Positions 41,360 to 51,225 are shown, counted from the stretch's first letter. The stretch: 64,000 nucleotides of DNA from Alteromonadaceae bacterium XY-R5 (GCA_001660395.1 LXWE01000003.1:310001-374000); one strand, 5' to 3'. Program-made: numbers and translations. The notes: generated by a model not told the origin, from the sequence alone.

Positions 41360-41392
41360 GTCAGAGATGCATGATTGTCTTGCATCTCTGAC
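41360..41392. terminator. Long perfect hairpin between convergent genes
   Basis: GTCAGAGATGCA / TGCATCTCTGAC, 12 base pairs with a 9-base loop, between the eptA-like and chemoreceptor genes. There is no T-run on either side, so termination may be weak or factor-dependent. Confidence 0.55.
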
Positions 41393-41399
41393 TATGTCC

Positions 41400-43325
41400 T
41401 TAACGGGTTTTAAAGCCTCTGACTAACTGCTCCAGCTCCCCCGCATAGCCATGCAACTGCTGGGCATGGCCCAGGGTATTTTCCGACAGTTTCCGCGCCC
41501 CGGCAGCGCCTTCAGCCAGGGACACCAGGGTGTGATTAATGTCCCGCACCATGTTCTGTTGCTCGTGTGCCGATGCCGCAATATCGGTGTTGTATCGATT
41601 AATGCTGGAGACCGATCCTAAGATAGCGTTTAGGGTTTCGGCCAGCTCTGACACCGCCCTGGCATTGGCAGACGCACTGCTAACATTGTCTTCAATCACG
41701 CTGCGCGCATGCAGCGCATTGTTTTGCAAGGCCGAAATCATGCTGTGAATTTCTTTAGTAGAACTTTGGGTACGACTCGCAAGAGAGCGTACTTCGTCGG
41801 CAACGACGGCAAAGCCTCGACCCTGTTCACCGGCTCTGGCCGCCTCTATGGCAGCATTGAGGGCCAGCAAATTGGTTTGTTCGGCAATCTGCTGAATCAC
41901 TTCCAGTACCTTACCTATGTTATCACTGGCCTGGCCCAGCTCGTCGATAACCGCCTGAGCACTGCCCAGACTATGAGCCTGAGCTTTGATGGCACTCAGC
42001 GTACCGTTGAGCATCTGGCTGCCTGATGATCCCTGTTCGTCGGTTTGATGGGTTAAATCAGCCATCTCTTCAATACGTCTTGCTGCTTGCCCGCTGGTCT
42101 GATTCATTTCATCAATGGCAGTGGCGACAATTTCCGTGCTGTGACGTTGTTCAGCCATCGAAGTATCCGTTTGCGCAGCGATATCCGACAAAGAATTAGA
42201 GGATGTCGCCAGGGTGGCGGCCATGCGCTTAACCTCACGCACTGTGGCGTGAACCTGATCCAATAACTTATCAAAGCCCAACGACATCTGCGCCAGTTCA
42301 TCATTACCTTCAGCATGGATTCGCAGGGTTAAATCACCGTCTCCGTCGGTAATGGATTGTAGGCGCTCATTCACCTTGGCTAATGGCCGGGTCACCAAAA
42401 AGTTAATCAATACCAAAATGACCAGCACTAACACCACGCCAGCGGCAAGCACAAATACCATGCGTTTAAGACTCTGCTGCCAGATCAAACTGGCAACTTC
42501 ATCATTATCCAGTCCTGTGACAATACGATAACCCCAGGGGCTAAACTCGGTAGCGGTGACTGACCACTTTCCACCTTCGCCGTTGAGTGCTGTTGTCACC
42601 GCGTTGTCGCTTTGATTATTGGAGTGAAACCGTACCCGGCTCTTGTCATCCAGTAATGCCAAAAAACCCTTTTGCATCACCCGGCTTTGTTCTATGTACT
42701 GAGCCAGCGTGGCGATATCCGCTTTGTAGCCCACGTACCAGATCCCGATCACCGCTCCGCGCTGATCATGAATAGGTTCATAGCCGGTCAGATACGGGAA
42801 ACCCAAAATATCCACCTGGCCATAAAAAGGCTGATTCTGGCGTATGGCTGCCATCGCTGCGCCCTGCGGGGCCAGTACAGTGCCGGTGGCACGAACACCG
42901 TCTTTTTGCACATTCGTCGAGATACGCACAAAGTCGTTTCCCTCTTTGACAAACAAAGTCGCCGTGCCTCCCATCTTTGCCGTGACATCATCCACCAGCT
43001 CAACACTGTTAGCCTGCGCCACACTACCAAGCAGTAAGTCAGGGACATCCCGGTTGTTTACCCTAACCGTTTTGCCCAAGGCGGGCTCTCCAAAGCCCAG
43101 ACCTTTTTCTTTTAATACCGCCATGGCGCTTTTTACCTGCGCCATCATCAACTGGTGAGTGATTTGTAAAATGCGATTGCTTTGCGCGGCTGCCTGCAGA
43201 GCCTCATCGTTTGCCTCCGTCAAGGTTCGTGTGCGGGTTTCCAGTACACTGATAATGCTCAGTAGAAGCAAAAACAAGGTAAGAAGGGCAATGATGGCGT
43301 AGCTAAACTTACGGGCAATTGTCAT
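41400..43325 (-). CDS. Methyl-accepting chemotaxis protein with Cache sensor
   Basis: A 641-residue chemoreceptor. One helix (about 8-30), a periplasmic Cache-type domain (about 35-285; [20 protein letters not shown] is typical of the fused Cache_3/Cache_2 group), a second helix (about 290-310), a HAMP domain (about 312-365) and a long cytoplasmic coiled coil. The signalling tip is in [20 protein letters not shown]. There is no C-terminal pentapeptide for CheR tethering. The ligand is unknown; small organic acids are common for this sensor class. Confidence 0.93.
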   Translation of the reverse strand: MTIARKFSYAIIALLTLFLLLLSIISVLETRTRTLTEANDEALQAAAQSNRILQITHQLMMAQVKSAMAVLKEKGLGFGEPALGKTVRVNNRDVPDLLLGSVAQANSVELVDDVTAKMGGTATLFVKEGNDFVRISTNVQKDGVRATGTVLAPQGAAMAAIRQNQPFYGQVDILGFPYLTGYEPIHDQRGAVIGIWYVGYKADIATLAQYIEQSRVMQKGFLALLDDKSRVRFHSNNQSDNAVTTALNGEGGKWSVTATEFSPWGYRIVTGLDNDEVASLIWQQSLKRMVFVLAAGVVLVLVILVLINFLVTRPLAKVNERLQSITDGDGDLTLRIHAEGNDELAQMSLGFDKLLDQVHATVREVKRMAATLATSSNSLSDIAAQTDTSMAEQRHSTEIVATAIDEMNQTSGQAARRIEEMADLTHQTDEQGSSGSQMLNGTLSAIKAQAHSLGSAQAVIDELGQASDNIGKVLEVIQQIAEQTNLLALNAAIEAARAGEQGRGFAVVADEVRSLASRTQSSTKEIHSMISALQNNALHARSVIEDNVSSASANARAVSELAETLNAILGSVSSINRYNTDIAASAHEQQNMVRDINHTLVSLAEGAAGARKLSENTLGHAQQLHGYAGELEQLVRGFKTR

Positions 43326-43477
43326 CGACGAACTCCAGACAAAAAACGGTTGTGGGTCATCGTCCAGCTGATCGTAAAACCAAAAACAGGTTAATGCCGT
43401 CCCTGTAAGCCATTATCTCCAGGCCAGAGGCTATATTAGTAGTTGATCCGAAAAGAGCAGGCTCCTAGCTCAAAACG

Positions 43478-43570
43478 TTAATGCTCAGGTTTCATTAACC
43501 ATAGCCCAATGCCGATTGAGATAACCAATAAACGCATTAAAATTCCTCGGCGCAGAGCTGAAAACCTCAT
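43478..43570 (-). CDS. Candidate small membrane ORF after the Omp85-type gene
   Basis: A 30-codon frame begins 3 bases after the stop of the upstream barrel gene. Inside it, ATG 43537 follows GAGGA by 6 bases and would give a 19-residue hydrophobic peptide (MRLLVISIGIGLWLMKPEH). A single transmembrane helix with a positively charged N-terminus is plausible. Below usual gene-calling size; position, ribosome site and hydrophobicity are the only support. Confidence 0.35.
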   Translation of the reverse strand: MRFSALRRGILMRLLVISIGIGLWLMKPEH

Positions 43571-43573
43571 AAC

Positions 43574-45289
43574 TTAAAAACGGGTTTTCATTTTTAAGCG
43601 CCATTGCCAGCTATCAAGATTTTCGCCATCTGCCAGGGGCTTAATGATATCTAAATGCAATACCGCTTTATGACTTGAACGGCTTGAGTAAAAACGCCCT
43701 CCCACCCCGACACTCGTCAGCATTCCCTGAACTTCATTATCCTGGGCTTGTTCACCCGACCAGGCTTTCCCTACATCAGCGAAAGTGGCAAATCCCACAT
43801 CCACCAGTTTGAGCAAATTCACCCCTGGATAAAAACGCACTTCAGCTGATGCTGAGGCTGCATTATTCCCCTGTTGATATTGCAGAGGATAACCCCGCAC
43901 CCCAGATTCACCGCCCAGGGCAACAGGTTCATCTAAAAAGGCATGTTGCGAATGGGTCACCTGGCCCCCCGCATAAAACCCCAGCCAGGTGTTCGCCCGA
44001 TAAAAATAATCGAGCTGACTGTGCAGTTTGTAACTGTCTGGCTGATCGGCAAATAATGTCGCAGTAAGATCGTTTTCCCACAGCACCAGGCCAAAGTCTC
44101 CGAACCAACCTTTATCTAACGAGGATGCCAGGTGATAAGTCGGCCCGGTTGCGGCACCTTCCATTCGGGAGGTACGCCAGTCATACCCTAGCCTGGCTTT
44201 AAACGCCCAGCCTAAGTTGATGTCTTCGGCTTGCTCAATCAGATTGATATCACTCATTACCTGATAATCCGATTGGACAAATTCATAGCCGAGCCACAGA
44301 TAACGAAAATCACGATTCTGTGGTAACCAGGCCACATCTGAGGCTATCGCTTCCGGCAATAAGGCAAAGCGCGTTTGTTCCTGTACTATCCCGTAAGTAA
44401 GACGATGGGCTTGCTCACTATTTGCCGATAAGGCCCAGCCGCCAGCCGCACTGTAATAATCACCGTCAAAACTGAAGCGGTTGCGCGTCCCCCCATTTTG
44501 GTAGATGTCGGTTTCGTGCATATCCTGTTTCAGGATCAGGTTTGACATGCGATCCGAACTGGTTTGATAAAACGGGTTATCAAATTCGATGTTGTATAAC
44601 TCACCATCATCGTTATCCAGTATGTCTAAAAACAACGTGGAGTGAGGGATATAAGAAATGGGCATGTTGAACGAGAACTGATAGCCGCTGCGCTGATCAT
44701 CTTTCTGATAGCGCATTCTGGCCCGCACACCCAATCCAAGTAGATTGTCCTCTTTAATGCCCAGAGAAAACTTACTTTTGCCCCCCTCGCGACTAAACCC
44801 TACCGTAGGAAGTAACGACCAGTTATCCCAGGTCGTCACCACTATTTCACCGGTCTGGTCGATATCACAGCCACCTATGGTTACCCGTGCATCACGGATA
44901 TAGCCCTGACTTCGAATGATGCGCTCCGCTTCTTCGACATCATTTAAGGTAACTGTATCGCCTTTTTTGAATGGCAAACGCTCTGCAATCACATCAGGGT
45001 CGGTAATGATATGCATCCAGTTGGCAAAATCATGAATCATCAGATTTTCACCGTCATCTTCAGTAAAGATGTTTTCGGTGTCGATGCGGATATCACTGAT
45101 AGTTAGGCGGGTATCAGCCAATTGCTGACCTTCAAGCACCTCAGGATCGCAGTCTGACAATTCCTTTTCGGATTGCTTAAAAGTGACAGGCTCTGCGGCA
45201 CCACAGAGTGGCCAATATGTGACACCAAGTGACAATGACAAAAGCAGTGCGGGGCCTCGTCTTCCAGCGGCAAGATGTAAGTACAACAA
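43574..45289 (-). CDS. Omp85-family outer-membrane protein with POTRA domain
   Basis: A 571-residue outer-membrane protein. A signal peptide (about 1-32) is followed by a POTRA-like region (about 60-155: DVEEAERIIRSQGYIRDARV) and a 16-strand-type Omp85/BamA barrel (about 170-571) ending in aromatic Phe (KMKTRF). The conserved RGYP segment (GVRGYPLQYQQG) is present. It is shorter than BamA or TamA, having about one clear POTRA. The start is TTG 45289, 8 bases after AGGAG; no ATG in frame fits. Role unknown: patatin-less relatives are thought to export or insert proteins or lipids. Confidence 0.82.
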   Translation of the reverse strand: MLYLHLAAGRRGPALLLSLSLGVTYWPLCGAAEPVTFKQSEKELSDCDPEVLEGQQLADTRLTISDIRIDTENIFTEDDGENLMIHDFANWMHIITDPDVIAERLPFKKGDTVTLNDVEEAERIIRSQGYIRDARVTIGGCDIDQTGEIVVTTWDNWSLLPTVGFSREGGKSKFSLGIKEDNLLGLGVRARMRYQKDDQRSGYQFSFNMPISYIPHSTLFLDILDNDDGELYNIEFDNPFYQTSSDRMSNLILKQDMHETDIYQNGGTRNRFSFDGDYYSAAGGWALSANSEQAHRLTYGIVQEQTRFALLPEAIASDVAWLPQNRDFRYLWLGYEFVQSDYQVMSDINLIEQAEDINLGWAFKARLGYDWRTSRMEGAATGPTYHLASSLDKGWFGDFGLVLWENDLTATLFADQPDSYKLHSQLDYFYRANTWLGFYAGGQVTHSQHAFLDEPVALGGESGVRGYPLQYQQGNNAASASAEVRFYPGVNLLKLVDVGFATFADVGKAWSGEQAQDNEVQGMLTSVGVGGRFYSSRSSHKAVLHLDIIKPLADGENLDSWQWRLKMKTRF

Positions 45290-45379
45290 GCAAAATACTC
45301 CTGTAACAACATTTCCTTAACTGTGCGCCAGCTTTCTTAACAAATACTTAGGTTTGCCAATGATCAGTGAAAATTTTTT

Positions 45380-46051
45380 TCAGCGTGTAGGAGAAAGATA
45401 GGCATCTTTTATCAAAGTACTTTCTAATGCCTTAGTACGTAAGGCTTTAGCCTCAGATAACAATTCGGCATGCCCGACTATTACCGGATAATAATTGTTG
45501 TTTGCGGTGCGAATACCAACCCAAGCCTGAAGGGTTTTGTTATCGGCATTAATCCGATCTGCAAATGTTTGAGCCTGTTCCCTCTCCTGATAAGACCCCA
45601 CGATGACCCAATAGGTTTTAGGGACTTTGCCGTAACCAAAAAAGATCCCTACCCCTTGCTGAATACGATCTAACGTCGATTTCTCTTTGGTTTGCGTTTC
45701 TTCCTCTGCCGCATAAGCAGATGAGACGAAAAAGCTCATGGGATTAAGTTGCATGGCCTGATTGTCCGGCACATTGCCACCAGACCAGGTGGTTATCATG
45801 GCGGGAGCAGCCACCGCTAAGGCGACTAATTTTAAACGTCTGTCTTCTTCCGCCGACCAGGCCACAAAGCCCCCCAGAAACATCAAAATTGGGGTTAAGA
45901 GGCCATAGCCAACCATGAATCCGATAATTTGATCTTCGGTCAGGTTAGCCGCGTTATCGACTACAAGCTGATAATCCTGTCCTAGAAATTTAACCATTAC
46001 GGCAGACAGGCCGCCTAAGGCTCCTATCATGATTTTTTCGGTTGCCAGCAT
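45380..46051 (-). CDS. SPOR-domain membrane protein
   Basis: A 223-residue protein with three hydrophobic segments (about 5-22, 42-63, 68-86), a linker with FFVSSAYAAEEE, and a C-terminal SPOR-like domain (about 145-215: YWVIVGSYQEREQAQTFADRI, YPVIVGHAELLSEAKALR). SPOR domains bind denuded glycan strands of peptidoglycan, often at division sites. ATG 46051 follows GGGGAG by 6 bases; an upstream ATG-less extension was rejected. It precedes the Omp85-type gene by 90 bases without a terminator, so they may be one operon. Confidence 0.72.
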   Translation of the reverse strand: MLATEKIMIGALGGLSAVMVKFLGQDYQLVVDNAANLTEDQIIGFMVGYGLLTPILMFLGGFVAWSAEEDRRLKLVALAVAAPAMITTWSGGNVPDNQAMQLNPMSFFVSSAYAAEEETQTKEKSTLDRIQQGVGIFFGYGKVPKTYWVIVGSYQEREQAQTFADRINADNKTLQAWVGIRTANNNYYPVIVGHAELLSEAKALRTKALESTLIKDAYLSPTR

Positions 46052-46509
46052 TTTTGTCTCCCCGTTGGGATGTTTTGATTGGCTGCTAAACAACGTACGC
46101 GATGCGTCTTAAGCCAGCTAAGTATAGGAGACGGATGAATAAAAGAGGAAATATCGGCAGGATAGTGGCAGGCAGAGAGCCAGAAAGAGACTGGTCTCTC
46201 TGCCAGGATGAAGGACAAAACCGATCCTTCTGAATGTCAGGGTCTTTTCCCCAATAGTGTGCTTCCTTTGCACGCCTTCCCTGTTGTTTCTATCCGGGAT
46301 TATTATTTTTGATAAACACCTTATTATTTTTGTTTGCTGGTGTTTTGAGTGCCCGGATTACACCCTCGTTTGAGCGTTTCAGAGTAACGCTCCTCCCCTC
46401 GCACATTCTTTGCGAATAAGCCTAGTCAACTTTCTAATAGCTAAAACAGATTACCGTTATCGATAAAAGCTATCAGCATAGACATAATAAAAGCGCCTTA
46501 CATCAGACG
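46052..46509. other. Intergenic region with a long hairpin
   Basis: 458 bases without a gene, upstream of the SPOR gene and downstream of the STAS-like gene (both minus strand). It contains the hairpin at 46171-46204 and, near 46302-46335, two copies of TTATTATTTTTG. Nothing else is recognised. Confidence 0.5.
46171..46204. other. 13-bp hairpin, possibly attenuator or RNA stem
   Basis: GGCAGAGAGCCAG (46171-46183) pairs with CTGG-t-CTCTCTGCC (46191-46204), a 13-bp stem with one bulged T and a 7-base loop. No T-run follows on either strand. It lies 120 bases before the SPOR gene start. Confidence 0.6.
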
Positions 46510-46920
46510 CTAATTTGCCAGGTATTCATGCAACCAGTTCAACGCATCGGTTTCATCATCAAAAAAACGATATGGAATGCCTGCACGCTCATACATAGCA
46601 CTTAAAAACCGTTGCGAAACCGCCCCGAAACTGTCTTCGCTAAATACCAGAGCACTCACAACCAAGTTAGACGCGGCACCGGTAATCAACAACTGTTGCA
46701 GCAGCTCAGCACCATCTGGGGTGAGCATAGGTAACCCAGATAACACCACCATGTTACCCCAGGGCTTAGTGGCTAAATCGGCTAATGGCCTCTGGATTGC
46801 TTGCTGATATTCAGCAATCATCTCCAGATTTCCCGGCCCTTCGGCCCGAGTAATTAACAGGTTGCCCGATACTGAAAACTGCATCTGACCATGGGCTGCA
46901 AATCGGGTTGCCGCTCGCAT
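46510..46920 (-). CDS. STAS/SpoIIAA-like small protein
   Basis: A 136-residue cytosolic protein with alternating strands and helices of the SpoIIAA-like (STAS) fold: MQFSVSGNLLITRAEGPGN, WGNMVVLSGLPML, LVVSALVFSEDSFG and a C-terminal NWLHEYLAN helix. No clear phospho-serine site can be named. Such stand-alone proteins are usually of unknown function. AGGTGA precedes the start. Confidence 0.6.
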   Translation of the reverse strand: MRAATRFAAHGQMQFSVSGNLLITRAEGPGNLEMIAEYQQAIQRPLADLATKPWGNMVVLSGLPMLTPDGAELLQQLLITGAASNLVVSALVFSEDSFGAVSQRFLSAMYERAGIPYRFFDDETDALNWLHEYLAN

Positions 46921-47075
46921 TATGTCACCTACCAGTGTTGTATTCCCCCAAGTCTAACACAGCAGATCTCAAGCTTAAATGAGAATGTTAAAATAAGGTT
47001 AATTTTATTCATCCATGTTTGTCAGCCACGAATTGCAACTATGCTTAATACGAACAAAAACTTCAGGGATGACCA

Positions 47076-47621
47076 ATGACAGACGGGCAACACAGTGAAA
47101 GTATTGTGATCCATGCACCCATCGACAAAGTTTGGGATTGGCTGGTAAGACAAGGACAGGTACACCCACACTTCTTTAATGGCCGTCTGGATGCGGAGGC
47201 CATGAAACCCGGCGAACCTATGTGTATGCGCAGCCCGGATGGCAAATACACCTCCATCACAGGGCACATTGTCACCTATCAGCCGCCTCACACGTTTTCG
47301 CATACCCTGCGCTTTACCAGCCTGGATGAACCAGCCTGTCAGGTCGATTTTCACCTGAGCGAATTGGCCGACGGCACCCGCTTTGAGCTGGCTTGCCAGC
47401 ATATCCCCATTGGCACCCAGACAGAACGCTATCTGGAGCAAGGAGCCGAGTTTATTCTGCATACCCTCAAAGGCTGCGCCGAACAGGGTAAACCCCCATT
47501 TAAGTTTCAGATGATGCTGTGGCTTATGTCGCTACTGTCATTTACCACCCCAAAACGCTGCCGCTCAGAGTTCTGGCCGCTGGCATCCCCGACAGATGAA
47601 TCAGCCACGAAACAAGGTTAA
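47076..47621 (+). CDS. SRPBCC / AHSA1-like lipid-binding fold protein
   Basis: A 181-residue protein of the START-like superfamily. The opening VIHAPIDKVWDWLV, the central GEPMCMRSPDGKYTSITGHI and VDFHLSELADGTRFEL, and the final helix EQGAEFILHTLKGCAEQG match activator-of-Hsp90-like polyketide cyclase folds. Cytosolic, with a hydrophobic ligand pocket expected. Function unknown. Stand-alone gene divergent from the STAS-like gene. Confidence 0.78.
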   Translation: MTDGQHSESIVIHAPIDKVWDWLVRQGQVHPHFFNGRLDAEAMKPGEPMCMRSPDGKYTSITGHIVTYQPPHTFSHTLRFTSLDEPACQVDFHLSELADGTRFELACQHIPIGTQTERYLEQGAEFILHTLKGCAEQGKPPFKFQMMLWLMSLLSFTTPKRCRSEFWPLASPTDESATKQG

Positions 47622-47685
47622 CTTACCTGTCACAACGGCATGAATGTGATAGCGTAATCAAAACAACTCACAATAATTCTGCACC

Positions 47686-49059
47686 ATGAAACACTCACTT
47701 ATTTCAGGCCTTGCATTTTCAGCTTTAGCCACTTTCTCAACCCTCAGTAACGGCGAACAGGAATATCAGGATCAGGCCAGCCTTCATGCCATCGCAGAGG
47801 CGGTGTCGGCCCAGCGAATTGAACAGGATATTAGTACACTCGTCAGTTTTGGTACCCGCCACACCCTCTCTGAGACCAAATCTGATACACGTGGTATTGG
47901 TGCAGCTCGCCGCTGGGTGAAAGCCGAATTTGATAACATTTCTGCCGACTGTGGCGGTTGTCTGGAGGTCTATTTTCAGTCGCAAACCATCAGTGGTGAG
48001 AAACGCATTCCCAATCCGACCGAGGTGGTTAGCGTCATCGCGATACAAAAAGGCCAGGCCGACCCCAGCCGCTATGTGATCATGTCGGGCGATATCGATT
48101 CACGGGTTTCAGATGTAATGGATTTCACCTCCGATGCCCCCGGCGCCAACGATAACGCCTCGGGTCTGGCTGGGGTGCTTGAAGCCGCCCGCGTGTTAAG
48201 CAAATACAAGTTTAACGGTTCCATCGTCTACGCTGCATTAGCGGGCGAAGAACAGGGCCTGTTTGGCGGTAAGATTCTGGCCGAACATGCCCATGCCGAA
48301 GGCTGGCGGGTTAAAGCTGTGCTGAATAACGACATGATTGGCAATATCGAAGGCATTAACGGGATTATCGATAACAGCACAGCGCGGATCTTTTCGGAAG
48401 GCACCCGCGTAACCGAAACCGCTGATGAAGCCAATACCCGTCGTTTTACCGGCGGCGAAGTGGACTCCCCCTCGCGCAATCTGGCCCGCTACATAGATAC
48501 CATAGCCGACCGTTATATCCCCAATCTGGATACCATGCTGGTCTACCGGCTAGATCGTTTTGGCCGTGGCGGCCATCACCGCCCCTTTAACGATTATAAC
48601 TACCCTGGGGTACGCATAATGGAGACTAACGAGAACTATCATCGTCAGCACCAGGACTTACGTACCGAAAACGGTATTATTTATGGCGACACCCTGGATG
48701 GGGTGAACTTTGCTTACGCGGCCAAATTAACCGCCTTAAATGCTGTCTCTCTGGCCAGCATGGCCTGGGCGCCGGCACCACCGACGCAGGTCAAAATTGA
48801 AGGCGCCGTAGAGCCGAACACTACCCTGAGCTGGCAACCCTCAGCAGCAGATAAAACACACGTAAAAGGTTACAAAATATACTGGCGCTATACCGACCAG
48901 CCCCAATGGCAATTCAGCCGTTTTGTCGGTAAGGTAAACAATTACACGTTGGAAAATATCATTATCGACAATTACTTTTTCGGCGTGGCCAGTGTCAGTG
49001 ATGCGGGTATCGAAAGCCCGGTAGTCTTTCCTGGTGTTGCGGGATCATTTGGCGAATAA
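47686..49059 (+). CDS. Secreted M28 family zinc peptidase with FN3-like C-terminus
   Basis: A 457-residue secreted aminopeptidase-type protein with signal peptide (about 1-23), M28 catalytic domain (about 105-350) and a fibronectin-III-like C-terminal domain (about 365-450). Dizinc ligands by alignment: Asp156 (GANDNASG), catalytic and ligand Glu188/Glu189 (AGEEQGL), Asp216 (NNDMIGN) and His297 (GGHHRPF). The first ligand motif, usually H-x-D, reads GDIDS (Asp136-x-Asp138), so histidine is replaced by aspartate. Two cysteines lie in DCGGCLEV. It could be an active variant; the intact remaining ligands argue against a dead enzyme. Confidence 0.85.
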   Translation: MKHSLISGLAFSALATFSTLSNGEQEYQDQASLHAIAEAVSAQRIEQDISTLVSFGTRHTLSETKSDTRGIGAARRWVKAEFDNISADCGGCLEVYFQSQTISGEKRIPNPTEVVSVIAIQKGQADPSRYVIMSGDIDSRVSDVMDFTSDAPGANDNASGLAGVLEAARVLSKYKFNGSIVYAALAGEEQGLFGGKILAEHAHAEGWRVKAVLNNDMIGNIEGINGIIDNSTARIFSEGTRVTETADEANTRRFTGGEVDSPSRNLARYIDTIADRYIPNLDTMLVYRLDRFGRGGHHRPFNDYNYPGVRIMETNENYHRQHQDLRTENGIIYGDTLDGVNFAYAAKLTALNAVSLASMAWAPAPPTQVKIEGAVEPNTTLSWQPSAADKTHVKGYKIYWRYTDQPQWQFSRFVGKVNNYTLENIIIDNYFFGVASVSDAGIESPVVFPGVAGSFGE

Positions 49060-49160
49060 CCCAATGAGGGAAAGGTATTAGCCGGTTCCCCTAACGCATA
49101 GAAGGTGGCATAGCAGCCTGTTGTCCTTCCTGTATTTTTTCAACTTTGTCTGGAATTAAC

Positions 49161-49826
49161 ATGATTGATTTTTATTCTGCCGCCACGCCTAACGGCTACA
49201 AAGTCGCTATCGCGTTAGAAGAGATGGGACTGGAATATCAGCTCCATCACCTTGACCTGTCGACCAACGAGCAGAAAAAGCCAGCCTTTTTGGCCATTAA
49301 TCCGAATGGCCGCATCCCGGCCATTGTCGATCGCAGTAATGATAATTTTGCGGTATTTGAGTCGGGCGCGATCCTGATTTATCTGGCCGAAAAAACCGGC
49401 ATGTTTCTGCCCTTGGATTTCAAACAACGTTCCGTAGTGATGCAGTGGCTGATGTTTCAGATGGGCGGCGTCGGCCCTATGCTCGGTCAGGCCAATGTGT
49501 TTTACCGCTATTTTCCGGAAAAAGTTCCGGCGGCGATTCAGCGCTACCAAAATGAAGGACGACGGTTACTGGAAGTACTTAATCGCCGGTTAGGCGATGT
49601 CGAATATCTCGCTGGCGACTATTCCATTGCCGATATGGCGACCTGGCCCTGGGCCCGCAGCCATAACTGGAGCGGTATCAATATCGATGACTTACCTCAT
49701 CTTAAGCGCTGGATCAATGCTCTGGCAGACCGCCCCGCCTGTCAAAAAGCGCTACTCACACCTGCATCTAAACAACAGTCAGATAAAGAAAGAGTTGAAC
49801 AAGCACAGAATATGATTTCCCGCTAA
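49161..49826 (+). CDS. yfcG: Glutathione S-transferase, Nu class (YfcG-like)
   Basis: A 221-residue GST. The N-terminal thioredoxin fold has [16 protein letters not shown] (Thr-Pro-Asn motif of Nu-class disulphide-bond reductases), [11 protein letters not shown] with the cis-proline, and [13 protein letters not shown]. The C-terminal helical domain contains [14 protein letters not shown] and the capping motif [11 protein letters not shown]. Nu-class enzymes reduce disulphides using bound glutathione. ATG 49161 begins the family N-terminus ([12 protein letters not shown]); the upstream TTG at 49146 was rejected. Ends at a shared terminator. Confidence 0.9.
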   Translation: MIDFYSAATPNGYKVAIALEEMGLEYQLHHLDLSTNEQKKPAFLAINPNGRIPAIVDRSNDNFAVFESGAILIYLAEKTGMFLPLDFKQRSVVMQWLMFQMGGVGPMLGQANVFYRYFPEKVPAAIQRYQNEGRRLLEVLNRRLGDVEYLAGDYSIADMATWPWARSHNWSGINIDDLPHLKRWINALADRPACQKALLTPASKQQSDKERVEQAQNMISR

Positions 49827-49846
49827 GGAAAGTGTCTGTGGCCAAC

Positions 49847-49875
49847 AAAAAAGCCAACCTAGCGGTTGGCTTTTT
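49847..49875. terminator. Bidirectional terminator, GST / TonB operon
   Basis: AAAAAGCCAACC / GGTTGGCTTTTT with a TAGC loop between the convergent GST gene and the TPR gene ending the TonB operon. Runs of A and T on either side suit both strands. Confidence 0.92.
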
Positions 49876-49901
49876 GGTTACAGCTTGAAGGGAGCTGATT
49901 C

Positions 49902-51215
49902 TCAACTATCCACTTCAGCAGCAATACGTTCGGCGGTGATTTTTTCACTTTGTACGTATTTCTTCCATTGCTGCGCCATGGCGCGGCTACCTGAATGTTC
50001 CTCGGCTTTGGCCAGCTCATTTAAGGCAGCGTTGTATTCATGCTTGTTAAAATACGCCATACCCAGCACCAGATGCGTGATGCCCTGATTACGCAGATTG
50101 CCCTTTTCTAGCGCTGTTTTCGCAGATGCAATCGCGTCATCCCAGCGATCCATGTTTAGCAGCAATTGTGCTAACTGAGCATCCAGTTCGCCATCTTCCG
50201 ACAGAGCTGCCGCCTGGCGCATCACCGGTACAGCCTTTTCATTTTCTTTGGCCAGGGTCAGGCACAATGACATGAATTTCAGGTTACGCAGATTTTTCTC
50301 CAGCACACCATCGTTCATGGCTTGCTGCATCAGTTTAGCGCCTTTAATCGGTGCCTGGTGATAGTAATAAAGCTGCGCCAGGTTGAAGACATCGCTGGCA
50401 GACTGAATGTAGCCTTGTTGATAGGCAGCTTCCAGAATAGCTAGCTGTTTCTTTTCTTCCCCTAACTCGCCGTACATGCCACCCAACTGCACCCAGTATT
50501 TAGGCTGGTTGTAGTGCTTGACCATTTTTATCAGCACATCTCTCACCTTTTCAGGTTGCTTGAGCTCATAATAAATGGCGCGTTGCAGTACATACCAGTT
50601 TTCTTCCGGCACTTTGTCTTGTGCTTCAACCAAACGGACCGCCTGGTTGATGTAGCTGGAAGCGCGTTCGAAGTCTTTCATTTGATACATGGCCTGAGCC
50701 TTGATCAAATAGTTCTTCGCCGGAATATCACCATGATTTAACCCTTCCCAACGCTCCAGTGCGGTAATGGTTTTATCATAATTACCGCGCATCAGATGCA
50801 ACTGTGCCAGCGAGAACAGCGTGGTCATCTCGAAAGATTCCGGAATTGGCTGCTGTTCTACCACCTGCTCGAAACTGGCGATAGCATTGTCATAATCTTC
50901 AGCGTTGTAATAAATGAAGCCATAAAAGTTGTACATCATCGCCAGCTCATAGCTGTTCATAGATGAAGACTTATCTTTTACGTTATCCAAAATCGCAATG
51001 GCTTCTGCAGTATTACCTTCATCTGCCTGCGTCTGTGCGCGGGCAAGTTGTTCGTACACTTTAGAACGTAACGCTGGTGTTTTACGGGTTTTAGGTTCGC
51101 CCTCTTCCTGGGCCCAGGCTTTAGCGTCCAAACCTGTTAACACAGGAACAGCCTGCAAACCCATTACCAGCGTCAATGCCAGGCTCAGTCGAGAGAATAA
51201 TTTGACTCTATTCAT
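49902..51215 (-). CDS. Periplasmic TPR protein of the TonB operon
   Basis: A 437-residue protein with signal peptide (cleavage near KAWAQEE, about 35) and tetratricopeptide repeats over most of its length (about 45-430; YDNAIASFEQVVEQQPIP, RWDDAIASAKTALEKG, EYNAALNELAKAEEH). It is the last gene of the TonB module, 10 bases after tonB. TPR proteins in this position are known in marine gammaproteobacterial TonB2-type clusters; it may organise the complex on the periplasmic side. ATG 51215 follows AAGGAG by 6 bases; the longer frame would overlap tonB. Confidence 0.86.
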   Translation of the reverse strand: MNRVKLFSRLSLALTLVMGLQAVPVLTGLDAKAWAQEEGEPKTRKTPALRSKVYEQLARAQTQADEGNTAEAIAILDNVKDKSSSMNSYELAMMYNFYGFIYYNAEDYDNAIASFEQVVEQQPIPESFEMTTLFSLAQLHLMRGNYDKTITALERWEGLNHGDIPAKNYLIKAQAMYQMKDFERASSYINQAVRLVEAQDKVPEENWYVLQRAIYYELKQPEKVRDVLIKMVKHYNQPKYWVQLGGMYGELGEEKKQLAILEAAYQQGYIQSASDVFNLAQLYYYHQAPIKGAKLMQQAMNDGVLEKNLRNLKFMSLCLTLAKENEKAVPVMRQAAALSEDGELDAQLAQLLLNMDRWDDAIASAKTALEKGNLRNQGITHLVLGMAYFNKHEYNAALNELAKAEEHSGSRAMAQQWKKYVQSEKITAERIAAEVDS

Positions 51216-51225
51216 CTTCTGCTCC

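Noticed and set aside
45103-45312. Minus-strand ATG frame overlapping the start of the Omp85-type gene
   Set aside because: It is in a different frame from the barrel and covers its ribosome site; the TTG start with AGGAG explains the region.
49146-49160. Upstream TTG start for the GST gene
   Set aside because: Five extra residues before the family N-terminus and no ribosome site; ATG 49161 fits better.
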